From the NCBI GenBank assembly GCA_031976395.1, contig DALYLJ010000004.1, forward strand, positions 1 through 47,813: a stretch of DNA of 47,813 nucleotides, written 5' to 3'. Under the pieces are notes generated by a model. It was not told where the DNA came from. It made no database searches and saw only the letters and a list, made by a program, of their open reading frames with translations. Source of the DNA: UBA11164 sp002420085 (GTDB lineage Bacteria; Pseudomonadota; Gammaproteobacteria; Xanthomonadales; Xanthomonadaceae). Positions within the stretch are counted from its first letter, which is position 1; every line of letters starts with the position of its first letter. Of this stretch, positions 7,214-15,316 are shown one piece after another. The position numbers and the translations under genes are program-made.

Positions 7214-8245
7214 ATGGCGTTTTTCGCCGAGGTTCGCCGACTGCGTCGGCGGCTCGCGTTCTCAATGCTGCATGGGTTGTCCAGGCTCGGGCGAATCGGG
7301 GGTCAGGCACGCTTGGCACGGGTCGGCCGTTGGGTCGGCGATCTCCACTACGCCCTGGCATTCGCCAAGCGTCGGGCACTCAAGCTGCAATTGGCACGGG
7401 CGCTCGATCTGCCGAACGAGCGCGATGCTGCGGCGATCCTGCGTTCGGCCTATCGCTCCGGCGATCGTGCCGTTCTGGAGGTGATCGCGATGTGCGCCGA
7501 TCCAGTGCCCGAGTGCTGGATCGAGCAATCGCTCGGTGTCGAAGGGCTCGATCGCCTGCGGGCCGCCGCCGCCCTGGGGCGTGGGGTGCTGCTGATCGGC
7601 ATGCACATGGGCAATGGCATCCTGCTGGCTGCCTGGCTGGCACGGCATGGCATCGAGGTCAGCCTGGTCCACAAGCAGTCGCGCAAGATGCCCGATGGTG
7701 CGCTTGCCCGGTGCATCGAGCAGCACGGTGTCGAAGGCATCTGCGCCCGACAGCACGACCGCGCCTATCGCGAGATGGTGCGTGCCATCAAGCGGGGTCG
7801 AGTGGTATTCGTGCTGATGGATCAGGGCGCCAAGTGCGGTGGCCTGCCGGTTCGCCTGCTCGGCAAGGACATCATGCTCGCCTCTGGACCGCCAGTGCTG
7901 GCCCTGCGTACCGGCGCCGCGCTGATGACCGCCTTCGCGACCGGGGACGATCCTGGCGGCTGGTGCTTCCGGATCGATCCACCGATCGACCTGACCGGCC
8001 GCGATGCTCAGGGCGTGGCGGAACTGATCGCGGCTGCCATGGACAGCCACATCCGCGCCCATCCGCAGATGTGGACCTGGCACCATCGTCGCTGGCGCAA
8101 CTATCCGTTTCCGGCCGAATCGGCGCGTACCACCAGGGTGGCGGCCAGCGCCACCAGCAGCACCGGCGGCAACCAGGCCAGTGTGGTCGCCGGGATTCCG
8201 GTTGCCAGTCCAGCGAAGGAAGTCAGTTCGACCAGCAGTTGGTAG
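7214..8245 (+). CDS. LPLAT/LpxL-HtrB-superfamily acyltransferase with altered catalytic motif
   Basis: A 343-residue protein of the lipid A/lysophospholipid acyltransferase fold. The core has GVLLIGMHMGNGI, VVFVLMDQGAK, and GPPVLALRTGAALMTAF, ending with MWTWHHRRWRN, as in the LpxL/HtrB group. The family's catalytic H-x4-E/D is not intact: His131 is followed five residues later by Ile136 where HFGNWE would give Glu. It may therefore use another acid or be non-catalytic. Start ATG 7214 has a GGGGAAG ribosome site at 7202-7208. About 45 residues after RRWRNYP are read from DNA that encodes the end of lptG on the other strand, and look unconserved. It is divergent from the lipid operon. Confidence 0.82.
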   Translation: MAFFAEVRRLRRRLAFSMLHGLSRLGRIGGQARLARVGRWVGDLHYALAFAKRRALKLQLARALDLPNERDAAAILRSAYRSGDRAVLEVIAMCADPVPECWIEQSLGVEGLDRLRAAAALGRGVLLIGMHMGNGILLAAWLARHGIEVSLVHKQSRKMPDGALARCIEQHGVEGICARQHDRAYREMVRAIKRGRVVFVLMDQGAKCGGLPVRLLGKDIMLASGPPVLALRTGAALMTAFATGDDPGGWCFRIDPPIDLTGRDAQGVAELIAAAMDSHIRAHPQMWTWHHRRWRNYPFPAESARTTRVAASATSSTGGNQASVVAGIPVASPAKEVSSTSSW

Positions 8246-9186
8246 GCAATCCCCAGCCCACCCGCCAACATAGCGCGCAGTGCCGTCCGGCTGGCTCTGG
8301 GCGAGCCGGCCACCGCGACCAGGGCGATCAGGCTCATGCCCAGGCAGGCGATCGGCAGGCTGATCCGCTGCCAGAACAGCAGGCGGTAGCGGGCGTTGTC
8401 CTGGTCGTTGTCGGCCAGTGCGCGCAGATAGCGCCACAGTTCGCTGGGCGGCAGACTGCCAGGTGGCTGGATCAGCAGTTCGAACTGCTCCGGTTCGAGA
8501 AACGGTTGCCACAGCATCGATTCGCGGGTCTCGCTGGCGATCGGATCGCCGGCGTCGAACCGGCGGATGCGGATGCCGCGCAGGCGCCATCGGCCATCGG
8601 CCTCGACCACGGCCTGCTCGGCCTCGATCATTTCCAGCAGTTCGCCATCCGGGCGGTAGTGGTAGAGGCCGATGTCGGCAGGAATCCGGCCCATGTCCAG
8701 CCGCCGGACATTGAGGAACCGGTCGCCATCGACACTGCGTGCCCACAGGCCATGGCCGGGACTCCACAGGCTGCCTCCGGCCGCCGAGGCACCGGTCAGG
8801 CGCTTGCTCGCCTGCTCCAGCGAGGGCGCTGCCACTTGCAGGAAGGCCAGGCCGAGCAGGGCCGCTGCCAGTGCCGGCACGGCTGCCATCCGGGCGATGC
8901 CGGTCCAGCCGATGCCGGCGGCCCGGATGATGGTCAGTTCGTGATCGCGCTGCATCGCGCCAAGCACCAGGGTGGTCGCCAGCACGGTCACCAGCGGCAG
9001 CAGATCGACCAGCGACTCCGGTGTCGCGCGGGCGGCCTGCCAGGCAGCAGCGATCAGGCCGGCTTCGGCGCGCTCCAGACCTTGCAGCAGTTCGAGCAGC
9101 CAGAGTACCGCCGCCAGCGAGGCGGTGACGGTGGCGAAACCGGTCAGCGAACGTCGCCACAGGTAATTGCGCAGCAAGCGAGTCAC
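8101..9186 (-). CDS. lptG: LPS export ABC transporter permease LptG
   Basis: A 361-residue YjgP/YjgQ-family permease. There are three membrane segments at the N terminus (RRSLTGFATVTASLAAVLWLL and following), the DHELTIIRAAGIG coupling-helix motif, a beta-jellyroll periplasmic domain in the middle, and three C-terminal segments. With LptF and the LptB ATPase it extracts lipopolysaccharide from the inner membrane. The start is a GTG at 9186 that overlaps the lptF stop as GTGA. The TAG at 8103-8101 lies 145 bp inside the opposite-strand acyltransferase gene. It is cotranscribed with lptF, the usual arrangement. Confidence 0.95.
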   Translation of the reverse strand: MTRLLRNYLWRRSLTGFATVTASLAAVLWLLELLQGLERAEAGLIAAAWQAARATPESLVDLLPLVTVLATTLVLGAMQRDHELTIIRAAGIGWTGIARMAAVPALAAALLGLAFLQVAAPSLEQASKRLTGASAAGGSLWSPGHGLWARSVDGDRFLNVRRLDMGRIPADIGLYHYRPDGELLEMIEAEQAVVEADGRWRLRGIRIRRFDAGDPIASETRESMLWQPFLEPEQFELLIQPPGSLPPSELWRYLRALADNDQDNARYRLLFWQRISLPIACLGMSLIALVAVAGSPRASRTALRAMLAGGLGIAYQLLVELTSFAGLATGIPATTLAWLPPVLLVALAATLVVRADSAGNG

Positions 9187-10250
9187 GGCAGTGGCCCCGG
9201 TTGGCGGTCGAGTTGCCGCAGGCGCAGGGTCGCCAGGGCGGCGGCCACGATCGGCAGCGCCAGTGCGCCCGGCCAGGTCGGCCACAGGCGGGCCTCGATC
9301 CAGTTGATCAGCACACTGAGCAGACTGAACCACAGCACCACGACCAGGCTGATCGAGACGATCCGCATCGCCTGGCCGCGCCGTGGATCGATCCTGGCCA
9401 TCAGGAAGGCTGCCATGGCCAGTACCAGGGCCGACAGCGGCGCGATCAGTCGCCATTGCAGTTCGGCGCGGTGATAGGGGTCGTCGCTGCGCCAGAGCAG
9501 CGAGAACGGCTCGGCGCGGCGCAGTCGAGTGCGTTCTGGGACGGCCGGCGGCAGGTAGTCGAGGCTGAACCGCTGAAAACGGCCGATCGCTTCCCGCTGA
9601 CCCCGATCGTGCAGGCGGTAGACCCGGACATCGCCATCGAGCAGCAGGCGTCGGCTGCCGTCGGCCTCGATCGATTCGGTCATCCGATCCCCGCGCAAAA
9701 GCAGTTCCCAGCCGGAGAAGCGACGATGGACCATGATCTCGCCGAGACGGTCGCCGTCACGGCTGCCGGCAAACACCACCCAATCGCGGGCGACGGTCTC
9801 GAATCGCCCCGGTTGGACCTTGGCCAGTCCGAGTTCGGCGCGGGTCTGCACCTGCAACTGGTACAAGGACTGGTAGGCCCAGGGGCGGAAGCCATTGGCC
9901 AGGGCCGCTGTGGCCAGACTCAACAGCAGCACGGGCAGCAGCAGGGCGGTCAGCAGGCTGGATCGGTCGTGGCCGAGTGCGGCGGTTGCGATCAGTTCGC
10001 GGCGCGCTTGAAGCCGACCAAGCCCGATCGCCACCCCGAGTGCGGTCGCGGCCGGAATCAGGGTATCCATCAGGATGCCGAGCTTGAGCAGGGTCATCGC
10101 AGCGACCCGCGCCATCGGCAATTGTTCACTGACCGCTTCCGCCAGAAAACGGTTGGCATAGTAGACCAGGCCGACCACGGTCAGCACGGCCAGGGCCAGC
10201 AGTGCCGGCAGCAGCACCTGCACGGCGAGGTAGCGTCGCAGGATCGGCAT
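9183..10250 (-). CDS. lptF: LPS export ABC transporter permease LptF
   Basis: A 355-residue partner of LptG. The N terminus is MPILRRYLAVQVLLPALLALAVLTVVGLVYYANRFL, preceded in frame by an unlikely extension to 10364. A coupling region has LGRLQARRELIATAALGHDR, followed by a periplasmic domain and then three C-terminal membrane helices beginning ELQWRLIAPLSALVLAMAAF. ATG 10250 matches the normal LptF start. It lies 43 bp downstream of kbl on the same strand and directly precedes lptG with a 4-bp overlap. Confidence 0.95.
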   Translation of the reverse strand: MPILRRYLAVQVLLPALLALAVLTVVGLVYYANRFLAEAVSEQLPMARVAAMTLLKLGILMDTLIPAATALGVAIGLGRLQARRELIATAALGHDRSSLLTALLLPVLLLSLATAALANGFRPWAYQSLYQLQVQTRAELGLAKVQPGRFETVARDWVVFAGSRDGDRLGEIMVHRRFSGWELLLRGDRMTESIEADGSRRLLLDGDVRVYRLHDRGQREAIGRFQRFSLDYLPPAVPERTRLRRAEPFSLLWRSDDPYHRAELQWRLIAPLSALVLAMAAFLMARIDPRRGQAMRIVSISLVVVLWFSLLSVLINWIEARLWPTWPGALALPIVAAALATLRLRQLDRQPGPLP

Positions 10251-10293
10251 CAGCGGACCCGGTCGGACCCTGGGCGAGCGCGGTCGGTCCGGT

Positions 10294-11490
10294 TCAAGCC
10301 GGCAGCACGGCCAACTCGCGCCCGACCTGGACGAAGGCGTCGATGGCCCGGTCGAGTTGATCACGGGTGTGGCTGGCGCTCATCTGGGTGCGGATGCGGG
10401 CCTGACCTTGCGGCACCACCGGGTAGAAGAAGCCGATCGCGTAGATGCCATGGTCGAGCAGGCGAGCGGCGAAGCGCTGTGCCAGGGGGGCGTCGTACAG
10501 CATCACCGGCACGATCGGATGATCGCCGGGCTTGAGATCGAAACCGGCAGACTGCATCCGTTCGCGGAAATGACGGGTGTTGTCGGCCAGGGTTCCACGC
10601 AGGTCATCGGCCTGGGCCAGCATCTCGAATACCCGGCTGCCGGCCGCGACCACATGTGGCGGCAGTGAATTGGAGAACAGGTAGGGGCGTGACCGCTGGC
10701 GCAGCACTTCGATCGCCTCGGCGGATCCGGTTGTGAAGCCGCCCAGTGCGCCGCCGAGCGCCTTGCCGAGCGTGCCGGTGATCAGGTCGATGCGATCGAG
10801 TACGCCCTTGACCTCGGCCGAACCGCGACCGGTGGCACCGATGAAACCGGTGGCATGGCACTCGTCGATATGGATGCGCGCGTCGTAGCGGTCGGCCAGT
10901 TCGGCGATCCGATCGAGCGGTGCAACGAAACCATCCATCGAGAACACCCCGTCGCTGGCGATCAGGATGTCGCGTGCGCCTTCACTGCGGGCCTGTTGCA
11001 GGCGTGCTTCGAGTTCGGCCATGTCGCAGTTGCCGTAGCGGTAGCGTCGGGCCTTGCACAGGCGCACACCGTCGATGATCGAGGCGTGGTTGAGCGCATC
11101 GGAGACGATCGCATCCTCCGGGCCGAGCAGGGGCTCGTACAGGCCGCCATTGGCGTCGAAGCAGGCGGCGTAGAGGATGGCATCGTCCTTGCCGAAGAAC
11201 TCGGCGATTCGCCGTTCGAGTTCCTTGTGCAGATCCTGGGTGCCGCAGATGAAGCGCACGCTGGCCATGCCGAAGCCATGACTGTCGAGGGCGTTCTTGG
11301 CAGCGGCGATCACGTCAGGGTGATCGGCCAGGCCGAGGTAGTTGTTGGCGCAGAAGTTCAGCACCCGGCGGCCGTCGGCCAGTTCGATCTCCGAGGATTG
11401 TGGCGAGACGATCACCCGTTCGGTCTTGAACAGCCCCTGGCTGCGGATGGCGTCGAGTTCGGCGCGCAGGCGCGAGGTCATCGAATTCAT
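10294..11490 (-). CDS. kbl: 2-amino-3-ketobutyrate CoA ligase (glycine C-acetyltransferase)
   Basis: A 398-residue PLP enzyme of the alpha-oxoamine synthase family that cleaves 2-amino-3-ketobutyrate with CoA to glycine and acetyl-CoA, the second step of threonine degradation after Tdh. Visible features are NFCANNYLGLADHP, the glycine-rich YAACFDANGG, the cofactor aspartate in HIDECHATGF (about 209), and the Schiff-base lysine in TGTLGKALGG (Lys243). The length equals E. coli Kbl. Its pathway partner tdh lies on the same strand but about 4.8 kb upstream rather than adjacent. A candidate extended -10 lies about 95 bp upstream. Confidence 0.97.
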   Translation of the reverse strand: MNSMTSRLRAELDAIRSQGLFKTERVIVSPQSSEIELADGRRVLNFCANNYLGLADHPDVIAAAKNALDSHGFGMASVRFICGTQDLHKELERRIAEFFGKDDAILYAACFDANGGLYEPLLGPEDAIVSDALNHASIIDGVRLCKARRYRYGNCDMAELEARLQQARSEGARDILIASDGVFSMDGFVAPLDRIAELADRYDARIHIDECHATGFIGATGRGSAEVKGVLDRIDLITGTLGKALGGALGGFTTGSAEAIEVLRQRSRPYLFSNSLPPHVVAAGSRVFEMLAQADDLRGTLADNTRHFRERMQSAGFDLKPGDHPIVPVMLYDAPLAQRFAARLLDHGIYAIGFFYPVVPQGQARIRTQMSASHTRDQLDRAIDAFVQVGRELAVLPA

Positions 11491-11585
11491 GGTCGGATCG
11501 GGTTGGCGTGGTGGCGGGACGGGCGGTGTGGCGGCCGTGGACAGGCTCGGCCGCGACCGGTGTGAACGCAGCGACCTGACCGACC

Positions 11586-11594
11586 AGCATAGCA
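11586..11594 (-). promoter_or_regulatory. Candidate extended -10 for kbl
   Basis: On the minus strand the bases read TGCTATGCT, an extended -10 (TGn then TATGCT). The expected -35 position holds no good match. It sits in the 217-bp gap between the GGDEF gene and kbl, which holds no supported ORF. The same nonamer occurs ahead of the MFS gene at 37911. Confidence 0.4.
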
Positions 11595-11707
11595 GGCCAG
11601 CCGTTGCCCGTGCCGAACGCAGGCCGCTTCGAGCGCTCGCTCGGACGGCAGGGGTGGAGTGATCGGATTGCCGTAATCGGGCTGGCGCGCGATCGGACCG
11701 ATCGGCC

Positions 11708-13513
11708 TCAGTCGGCCTTGCGGGCGCTGGTCTCCAGGCCGCAACCCGGTCGATACACGAAGACCTGGTTGCGACCGTCGCGCTTGGCCCGGTACAGCGC
11801 CTCGTCGGCCTGGGCGACCAGGGCCGAGAACCCGCGTCCGGGCGGCGTCATCACCGCCACACCGAAGCTGGCACTGATCTTGAAGGTGTGGCCGGTCTCG
11901 CCGCTGTCGATCGCGGCGATCCGTGTCCGCAGGGTCTCGGCCATCGCCTTGGCGGCATCGCGATCGACACCGCACAGGATCACCGCAAACTCTTCGCCAC
12001 CGAGCCGGCCGACCCGGCCACCGGCTTCGATGGCGGGTGCGCAGGCAGACACGGCACGCTTGAGCACCCAGTCGCCGACCGGATGACCGAAGCGGTCGTT
12101 GATCGATTTGAAGCGGTCGAGATCGAACAGGATCATCGCCGCTGATCGTCCGGAGTCGCTGGCTTGGCGCAGCAGGCGCTCGGAACTGCGGGTGAAGTGC
12201 AGCCGGCTGTCGGCGCCGGTCAGGGCATCGGTCTCGGCCAGACGCTTGAGGGTCGCCTGCATGCTGCGCATCTTGGCCAGCCAGGTGGCCAGGGTGACCA
12301 GCAGCGCGACCACCAGCACGGCGATGATCTTGATGTTGCGCCAGGACTCCTGGGCGGCCTGTTGTTCCAGTTGCAGCAACTCGTTCTGCTTGTTGAGCAG
12401 GTCGATGGTCTGGTTTTTTTGCAGGGTTTCGTGGCGCACGGTCTGGAAGGCCAGCTCCCGTGCGTTGACGTCATTGAGATAGGCTTTGTCGGCTTCGGCG
12501 AAGGCGCGGTAGTGCGCCAGTGCCCGCGCGGAATCGCCATCGGCCTGGGCCAGTTCGTACAGCACCCGCTGGGCATTGGCCAGGGGCAGGGAGTAGGGCA
12601 GGCCGGCGCTCCGATCGACGGCGGTCAGTGCGTGCTCACGGGCCTCCTCGGGCCGATCGAGGGTCAACTCGTATTCGGCCAGCAGCGAATGCACCTCGGC
12701 GATCAGGCGCGGGTAATGGCTCGCATCGATCTCGTCGAGATGCCGGTGCAGCAGTTCGGTCGCCTGTGCGGTGGCGTCGCTGCTGGCCCACTTGCGTGCC
12801 AGGGTCAGTCGGATGAAATTGGCGACCACCAGTTCGCCTTCGGCAACACAGTCGGCGATCGCCTGATGGATCGCGGCGTCATCGTCGGGCAGGGTGGCTA
12901 GTCGGAAGTGGGCTTCGATGGTGTTGTGTTGAGCGATGCAGCGCACGCGCTGGGAGGTTGCGGGCTCTGCCAGTGCCCGCTCGGCATAGTGCTGGCCCAG
13001 TGGGTACTGACCGACCTGGTTGTAGAACAGGGCGGCGACGACCAGACCATTGGCCCGCAGTTCCGGATCGGTGATCGCATCGAGCAGACCGAGGCTGTCA
13101 TCGAGTTGCCGCAGGCCCGACTGGAAATCGCGGGTGGCGGCCAGGCTGTTGACGATCAGCAGGCCGGCGCGAAAGCGCAGGCCGTCATCGCTCGCGCTCA
13201 GCAGCGGTCTGGCCAGGGCGATGCCTGCCGCGTAGTCGCCCTCGAATGCCCGTTGGTAGGCATTGAGGTAGTCGAGGTCGTCGTGCAGATCGGCCGGCAT
13301 CTGCGCGCGCGCGTCGTTCAGTTCGACCAGCAGGCTCGCGAAGCGGGCCGGATCGGTGCTGCGCAGGGCGTTGGCTTCGGTAATCCGCTCGGCGAACGAC
13401 GACGGTGTTTCGGCCAGCGACGACCGACCGAACAGCGCCAGGGACAGGAATAGAATCAGGGCCGACAGCAGGATCGCGGTCGGCCCGGAGTTGCGGCGAG
13501 CACCTGGATTCAT
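11708..13513 (-). CDS. TPR-containing membrane diguanylate cyclase (GGDEF)
   Basis: A 601-residue protein. An N-terminal signal or anchor segment (AILLSALILFLSLALFG) precedes a long periplasmic alpha-helical TPR-like region. A coiled-coil (LQKNQTIDLLNKQNELLQLEQQ) leads to a second membrane helix (IIAVLVVALLVTLATWLA, roughly 395-412) and a cytoplasmic GGDEF domain. The catalytic signature is GGEEF at 505-509 with FDLDRFKSINDRFGH upstream, so c-di-GMP synthesis is expected. The RxxD inhibitory site is absent: the residues in its place are Glu-Ala-Gly-Gly. It starts 37 bp after the borosin precursor stop and may be cotranscribed with it, which would tie the locus to c-di-GMP signalling; that link is inference. 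Confidence 0.93.
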   Translation of the reverse strand: MNPGARRNSGPTAILLSALILFLSLALFGRSSLAETPSSFAERITEANALRSTDPARFASLLVELNDARAQMPADLHDDLDYLNAYQRAFEGDYAAGIALARPLLSASDDGLRFRAGLLIVNSLAATRDFQSGLRQLDDSLGLLDAITDPELRANGLVVAALFYNQVGQYPLGQHYAERALAEPATSQRVRCIAQHNTIEAHFRLATLPDDDAAIHQAIADCVAEGELVVANFIRLTLARKWASSDATAQATELLHRHLDEIDASHYPRLIAEVHSLLAEYELTLDRPEEAREHALTAVDRSAGLPYSLPLANAQRVLYELAQADGDSARALAHYRAFAEADKAYLNDVNARELAFQTVRHETLQKNQTIDLLNKQNELLQLEQQAAQESWRNIKIIAVLVVALLVTLATWLAKMRSMQATLKRLAETDALTGADSRLHFTRSSERLLRQASDSGRSAAMILFDLDRFKSINDRFGHPVGDWVLKRAVSACAPAIEAGGRVGRLGGEEFAVILCGVDRDAAKAMAETLRTRIAAIDSGETGHTFKISASFGVAVMTPPGRGFSALVAQADEALYRAKRDGRNQVFVYRPGCGLETSARKAD

Positions 13514-13550
13514 CGACGCTCCACCGGGTCGAGCAATTGCCGGAGCTGGG

Positions 13551-13823
13551 TCATTGGGTCGCCGGAGTATCGGAATCGTCGTCGGGGCACTCGGCGTCCT
13601 GTTCCTGATCCGGGCTCGGTCCTTCCTGCGGAACTACCAGCACGCACCACATGCGTACACGCCCACCGAGCGAACTGGCGAGTCGTTCCGGATTGCGATC
13701 GAGCAGGGCGCGTCGGGTATCGGCATCGGTATCGAGGGCGGCGACGGCGGCGGCGTATTGGGCCGGGTTCAGCCGGGTGGCCGAGGCGCCGAGCGATTCG
13801 AGAAACTGGATCGGGTCAGACAT
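13551..13823 (-). CDS. Candidate split-borosin RiPP precursor peptide
   Basis: A 90-residue peptide. Residues 1-54 are helical and resemble the borosin-binding domain of SonA-type precursors: PIQFLESLG near the N terminus and the closing helix ALLDRNPERLASSLGG at 39-54. A short hydrophobic stretch MWCVLVVP (58-65) follows, the expected N-methylated core, then an acidic Pro/Gln/Asp/Glu tail (66-90) with Cys79. The start is firm: ATG 13823 has AAGGAG six bases upstream, and its first eight bases overlap the end of the methyltransferase gene. No other family was recognised. Precursor assignment rests on architecture plus its partner enzyme; which residues are methylated cannot be read from sequence. 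Confidence 0.8.
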   Translation of the reverse strand: MSDPIQFLESLGASATRLNPAQYAAAVAALDTDADTRRALLDRNPERLASSLGGRVRMWCVLVVPQEGPSPDQEQDAECPDDDSDTPATQ

Positions 13824-14655
13824 GGGTGACTCCTTCTCGGTTGTGGGCAGCATCCGGCTGCTCGGATTCGGCGTCCAGGCGTGCCAGGCGCGCCAGTATC
13901 GCCGGATTGGGACGCAGCGCCACCGCTGGTGGGACGACCAGGGTGGAGTGCGGGTGGACATCGGCCATCGGCAGGTCGGCCAACGCCAGCGTGTCGGCGC
14001 GGAAGGTCTGGATCGGCAGGGTGGCGGCTTCGTAGATCGTCACCGGATGATCGCTCGGATAGGTTTCACGCAACAGATCGACCAGCACGGTCCGTTGCGC
14101 GGCGCCGGTCCGGTAGCGGCGATTGTCGCGATCACCGGCAAACCCGATCTGCCACAACAGCAGGTAGGCCGAGGGATCGAGCCGACGCTGGTAGAACATG
14201 AACTGGCTGGCCTCGAATTGCTGGCAGCCGACCCGACCCGGATCGATCCCGAGGTCGGCGAACAGGCAGTCTTCGGCTGAGATGCCCGGCTCCATCACCG
14301 CCTCGAAACCCTCGGCACGGGCCTGGGCGATCGCCTGATGCGGGGCCATGGCGAACACTCCGGGGTGGCCGTAGAACGCCCCACAGACGCGCTTGCCGGC
14401 CCGCACTTCGGTCAGCATCAGGGCCACCATCCGGCGGTAGGCTTCGGTGCGTGGCGTGGTTTCGCTGTCGTCGTAACAGGGTTGCAGGCTGCGCAGGTCA
14501 GGGTGCAGGCGCGCCAGCCACAGTTCCACCACCGGGTCGGACACGGCTGCGAACACCACGTCGGCGGATTCGATCGCGGCGCGCGAGCGCGGGGTCAGAT
14601 GCGCGCCCAGCATCATGCCGAGCCCGACGCAGATCAGGCTGCCGGTTCCGTTCAT
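13816..14655 (-). CDS. Borosin-type peptide backbone alpha-N-methyltransferase (tetrapyrrole-methylase fold)
   Basis: A 279-residue SAM-dependent enzyme that closely follows the catalytic domains of OphMA (fungal borosin) and SonM (Shewanella). It begins GSLICVGLGMMLG, has the catalytic Tyr61...Arg69-x3-Tyr73 set (counterparts of OphMA Tyr66/Arg72/Tyr76) and FYGHPGVF with Tyr95. It then has GISAEDCLFADLGIDP, FEASQFMFYQRR, LLLWQIGFAGD and a C-terminal STLVVPPA stretch. These features separate it from ordinary siroheme/cobalamin methylases. It would methylate backbone amides of the peptide encoded immediately downstream, in trans. ATG 14655 has GGAGG 11 bases upstream; ATG 14673 is an alternative adding six residues. 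The stop overlaps the precursor start by 8 bp. Confidence 0.9.
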   Translation of the reverse strand: MNGTGSLICVGLGMMLGAHLTPRSRAAIESADVVFAAVSDPVVELWLARLHPDLRSLQPCYDDSETTPRTEAYRRMVALMLTEVRAGKRVCGAFYGHPGVFAMAPHQAIAQARAEGFEAVMEPGISAEDCLFADLGIDPGRVGCQQFEASQFMFYQRRLDPSAYLLLWQIGFAGDRDNRRYRTGAAQRTVLVDLLRETYPSDHPVTIYEAATLPIQTFRADTLALADLPMADVHPHSTLVVPPAVALRPNPAILARLARLDAESEQPDAAHNREGVTHV

Positions 14656-14688
14656 TCGATCGTCTGCCTCCATTGCTGTCCCCGGCCA

Positions 14689-14716
14689 ACAATAGCCGAT
14701 CGTGCCGGGAATGCAA
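14689..14716 (-). promoter_or_regulatory. Candidate promoter for the borosin pair
   Basis: Within the 69-bp gap after the GNAT gene the minus strand shows TTGCAT (14716-14711), a 16-bp spacer and TATTGT (14694-14689), a moderate sigma-70-like pair. Transcription would begin near 14682, leaving a short leader before ATG 14655 and favouring that start. Confidence 0.33.
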
Positions 14717-14742
14717 TCGGCGATCGCTTCGATGGGCTCGAA

Positions 14743-15306
14743 TCAGGGCCGAGGATCGATCGTCTGGCCGGTATCCGCCAGCAACTGCCAGCGGCGTTGC
14801 TCGATGCCGTCGCTGGTTTCGGCGTCGGCTTCGACCAGCGGCTGAAAGCCGACCCGGCGCATCAGTCCGGCGGCGGCGCCATGATCGGGATGGTGGCTGG
14901 TGTGCAGACGGCGCAGCGCGAATGCGCTGAAGGCATGCCCGGCCAGGAGGCGAATCGCCGCACTGGCGATGCCGGCGTTGCGCGCCGAGCGAAGCAGCAG
15001 CACGCCCAGTTCCGCCTGGTCACCGGTGATCGCCAGTCCGATCAGCCCGACCGGCGCCGGCGCGCAGGTCGGGTTGATGGTCCACAGTGGATAGAGCGGC
15101 CGGGGCGAATCGCCATCGCGGCGCAGCCGATCGAATTGCCGGCGCGCCTGTTCCGGCGACAGCGCCGGGCCGACCCGGTCGAGGACTTCCGGGTCGGTGT
15201 AGAGCGTTCGGTACAGCGGCCAGTCCGGCTCGGCGAGTGGCCGGAGCCGCACCGCCGGGCCGGCCAGTTCGACCAGGGCCGAGCAGGTCGAGTCGGTCGA
15301 AGCCAT
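14743..15306 (-). CDS. GNAT family N-acetyltransferase
   Basis: A 187-residue protein with the RimJ/RimL-type GNAT layout: VRLRPLAEPDWPLYRTLYTDPEV at the N terminus, PVGLIGLAI, then a beta-bulge and pyrophosphate-loop region (LGVLLLRSARNAGIASAAIRLL), and a C-terminal LRRLHTSHHPDHGAAAGLMRRVGFQ. It would transfer an acetyl group from acetyl-CoA to an amine; the substrate is unknown. ATG 15306 follows the redoxin stop by 10 bp, so those two genes are probably cotranscribed. It lies 69 bp upstream of the borosin methyltransferase, so a tailoring role is possible but unsupported by any specific residue. Confidence 0.85.
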   Translation of the reverse strand: MASTDSTCSALVELAGPAVRLRPLAEPDWPLYRTLYTDPEVLDRVGPALSPEQARRQFDRLRRDGDSPRPLYPLWTINPTCAPAPVGLIGLAITGDQAELGVLLLRSARNAGIASAAIRLLAGHAFSAFALRRLHTSHHPDHGAAAGLMRRVGFQPLVEADAETSDGIEQRRWQLLADTGQTIDPRP

Positions 15307-15316
15307 GGTGTTCGGG

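Noticed and set aside
7093..9474. 793-codon plus-strand open frame across the acyltransferase and lptG
   Set aside because: It is out of frame with the recognised acyltransferase, antisense to lptG, and has low-complexity Arg/Gly/Gln-rich content typical of shadows in GC-rich DNA.
13816..14655. Annotation as a generic uroporphyrin-III C-methyltransferase or other tetrapyrrole methylase
   Set aside because: The Tyr/Arg/Tyr set, YGHPGVF, ISAEDCLFADLGIDP and the overlapping precursor fit the borosin N-methyltransferases much better.
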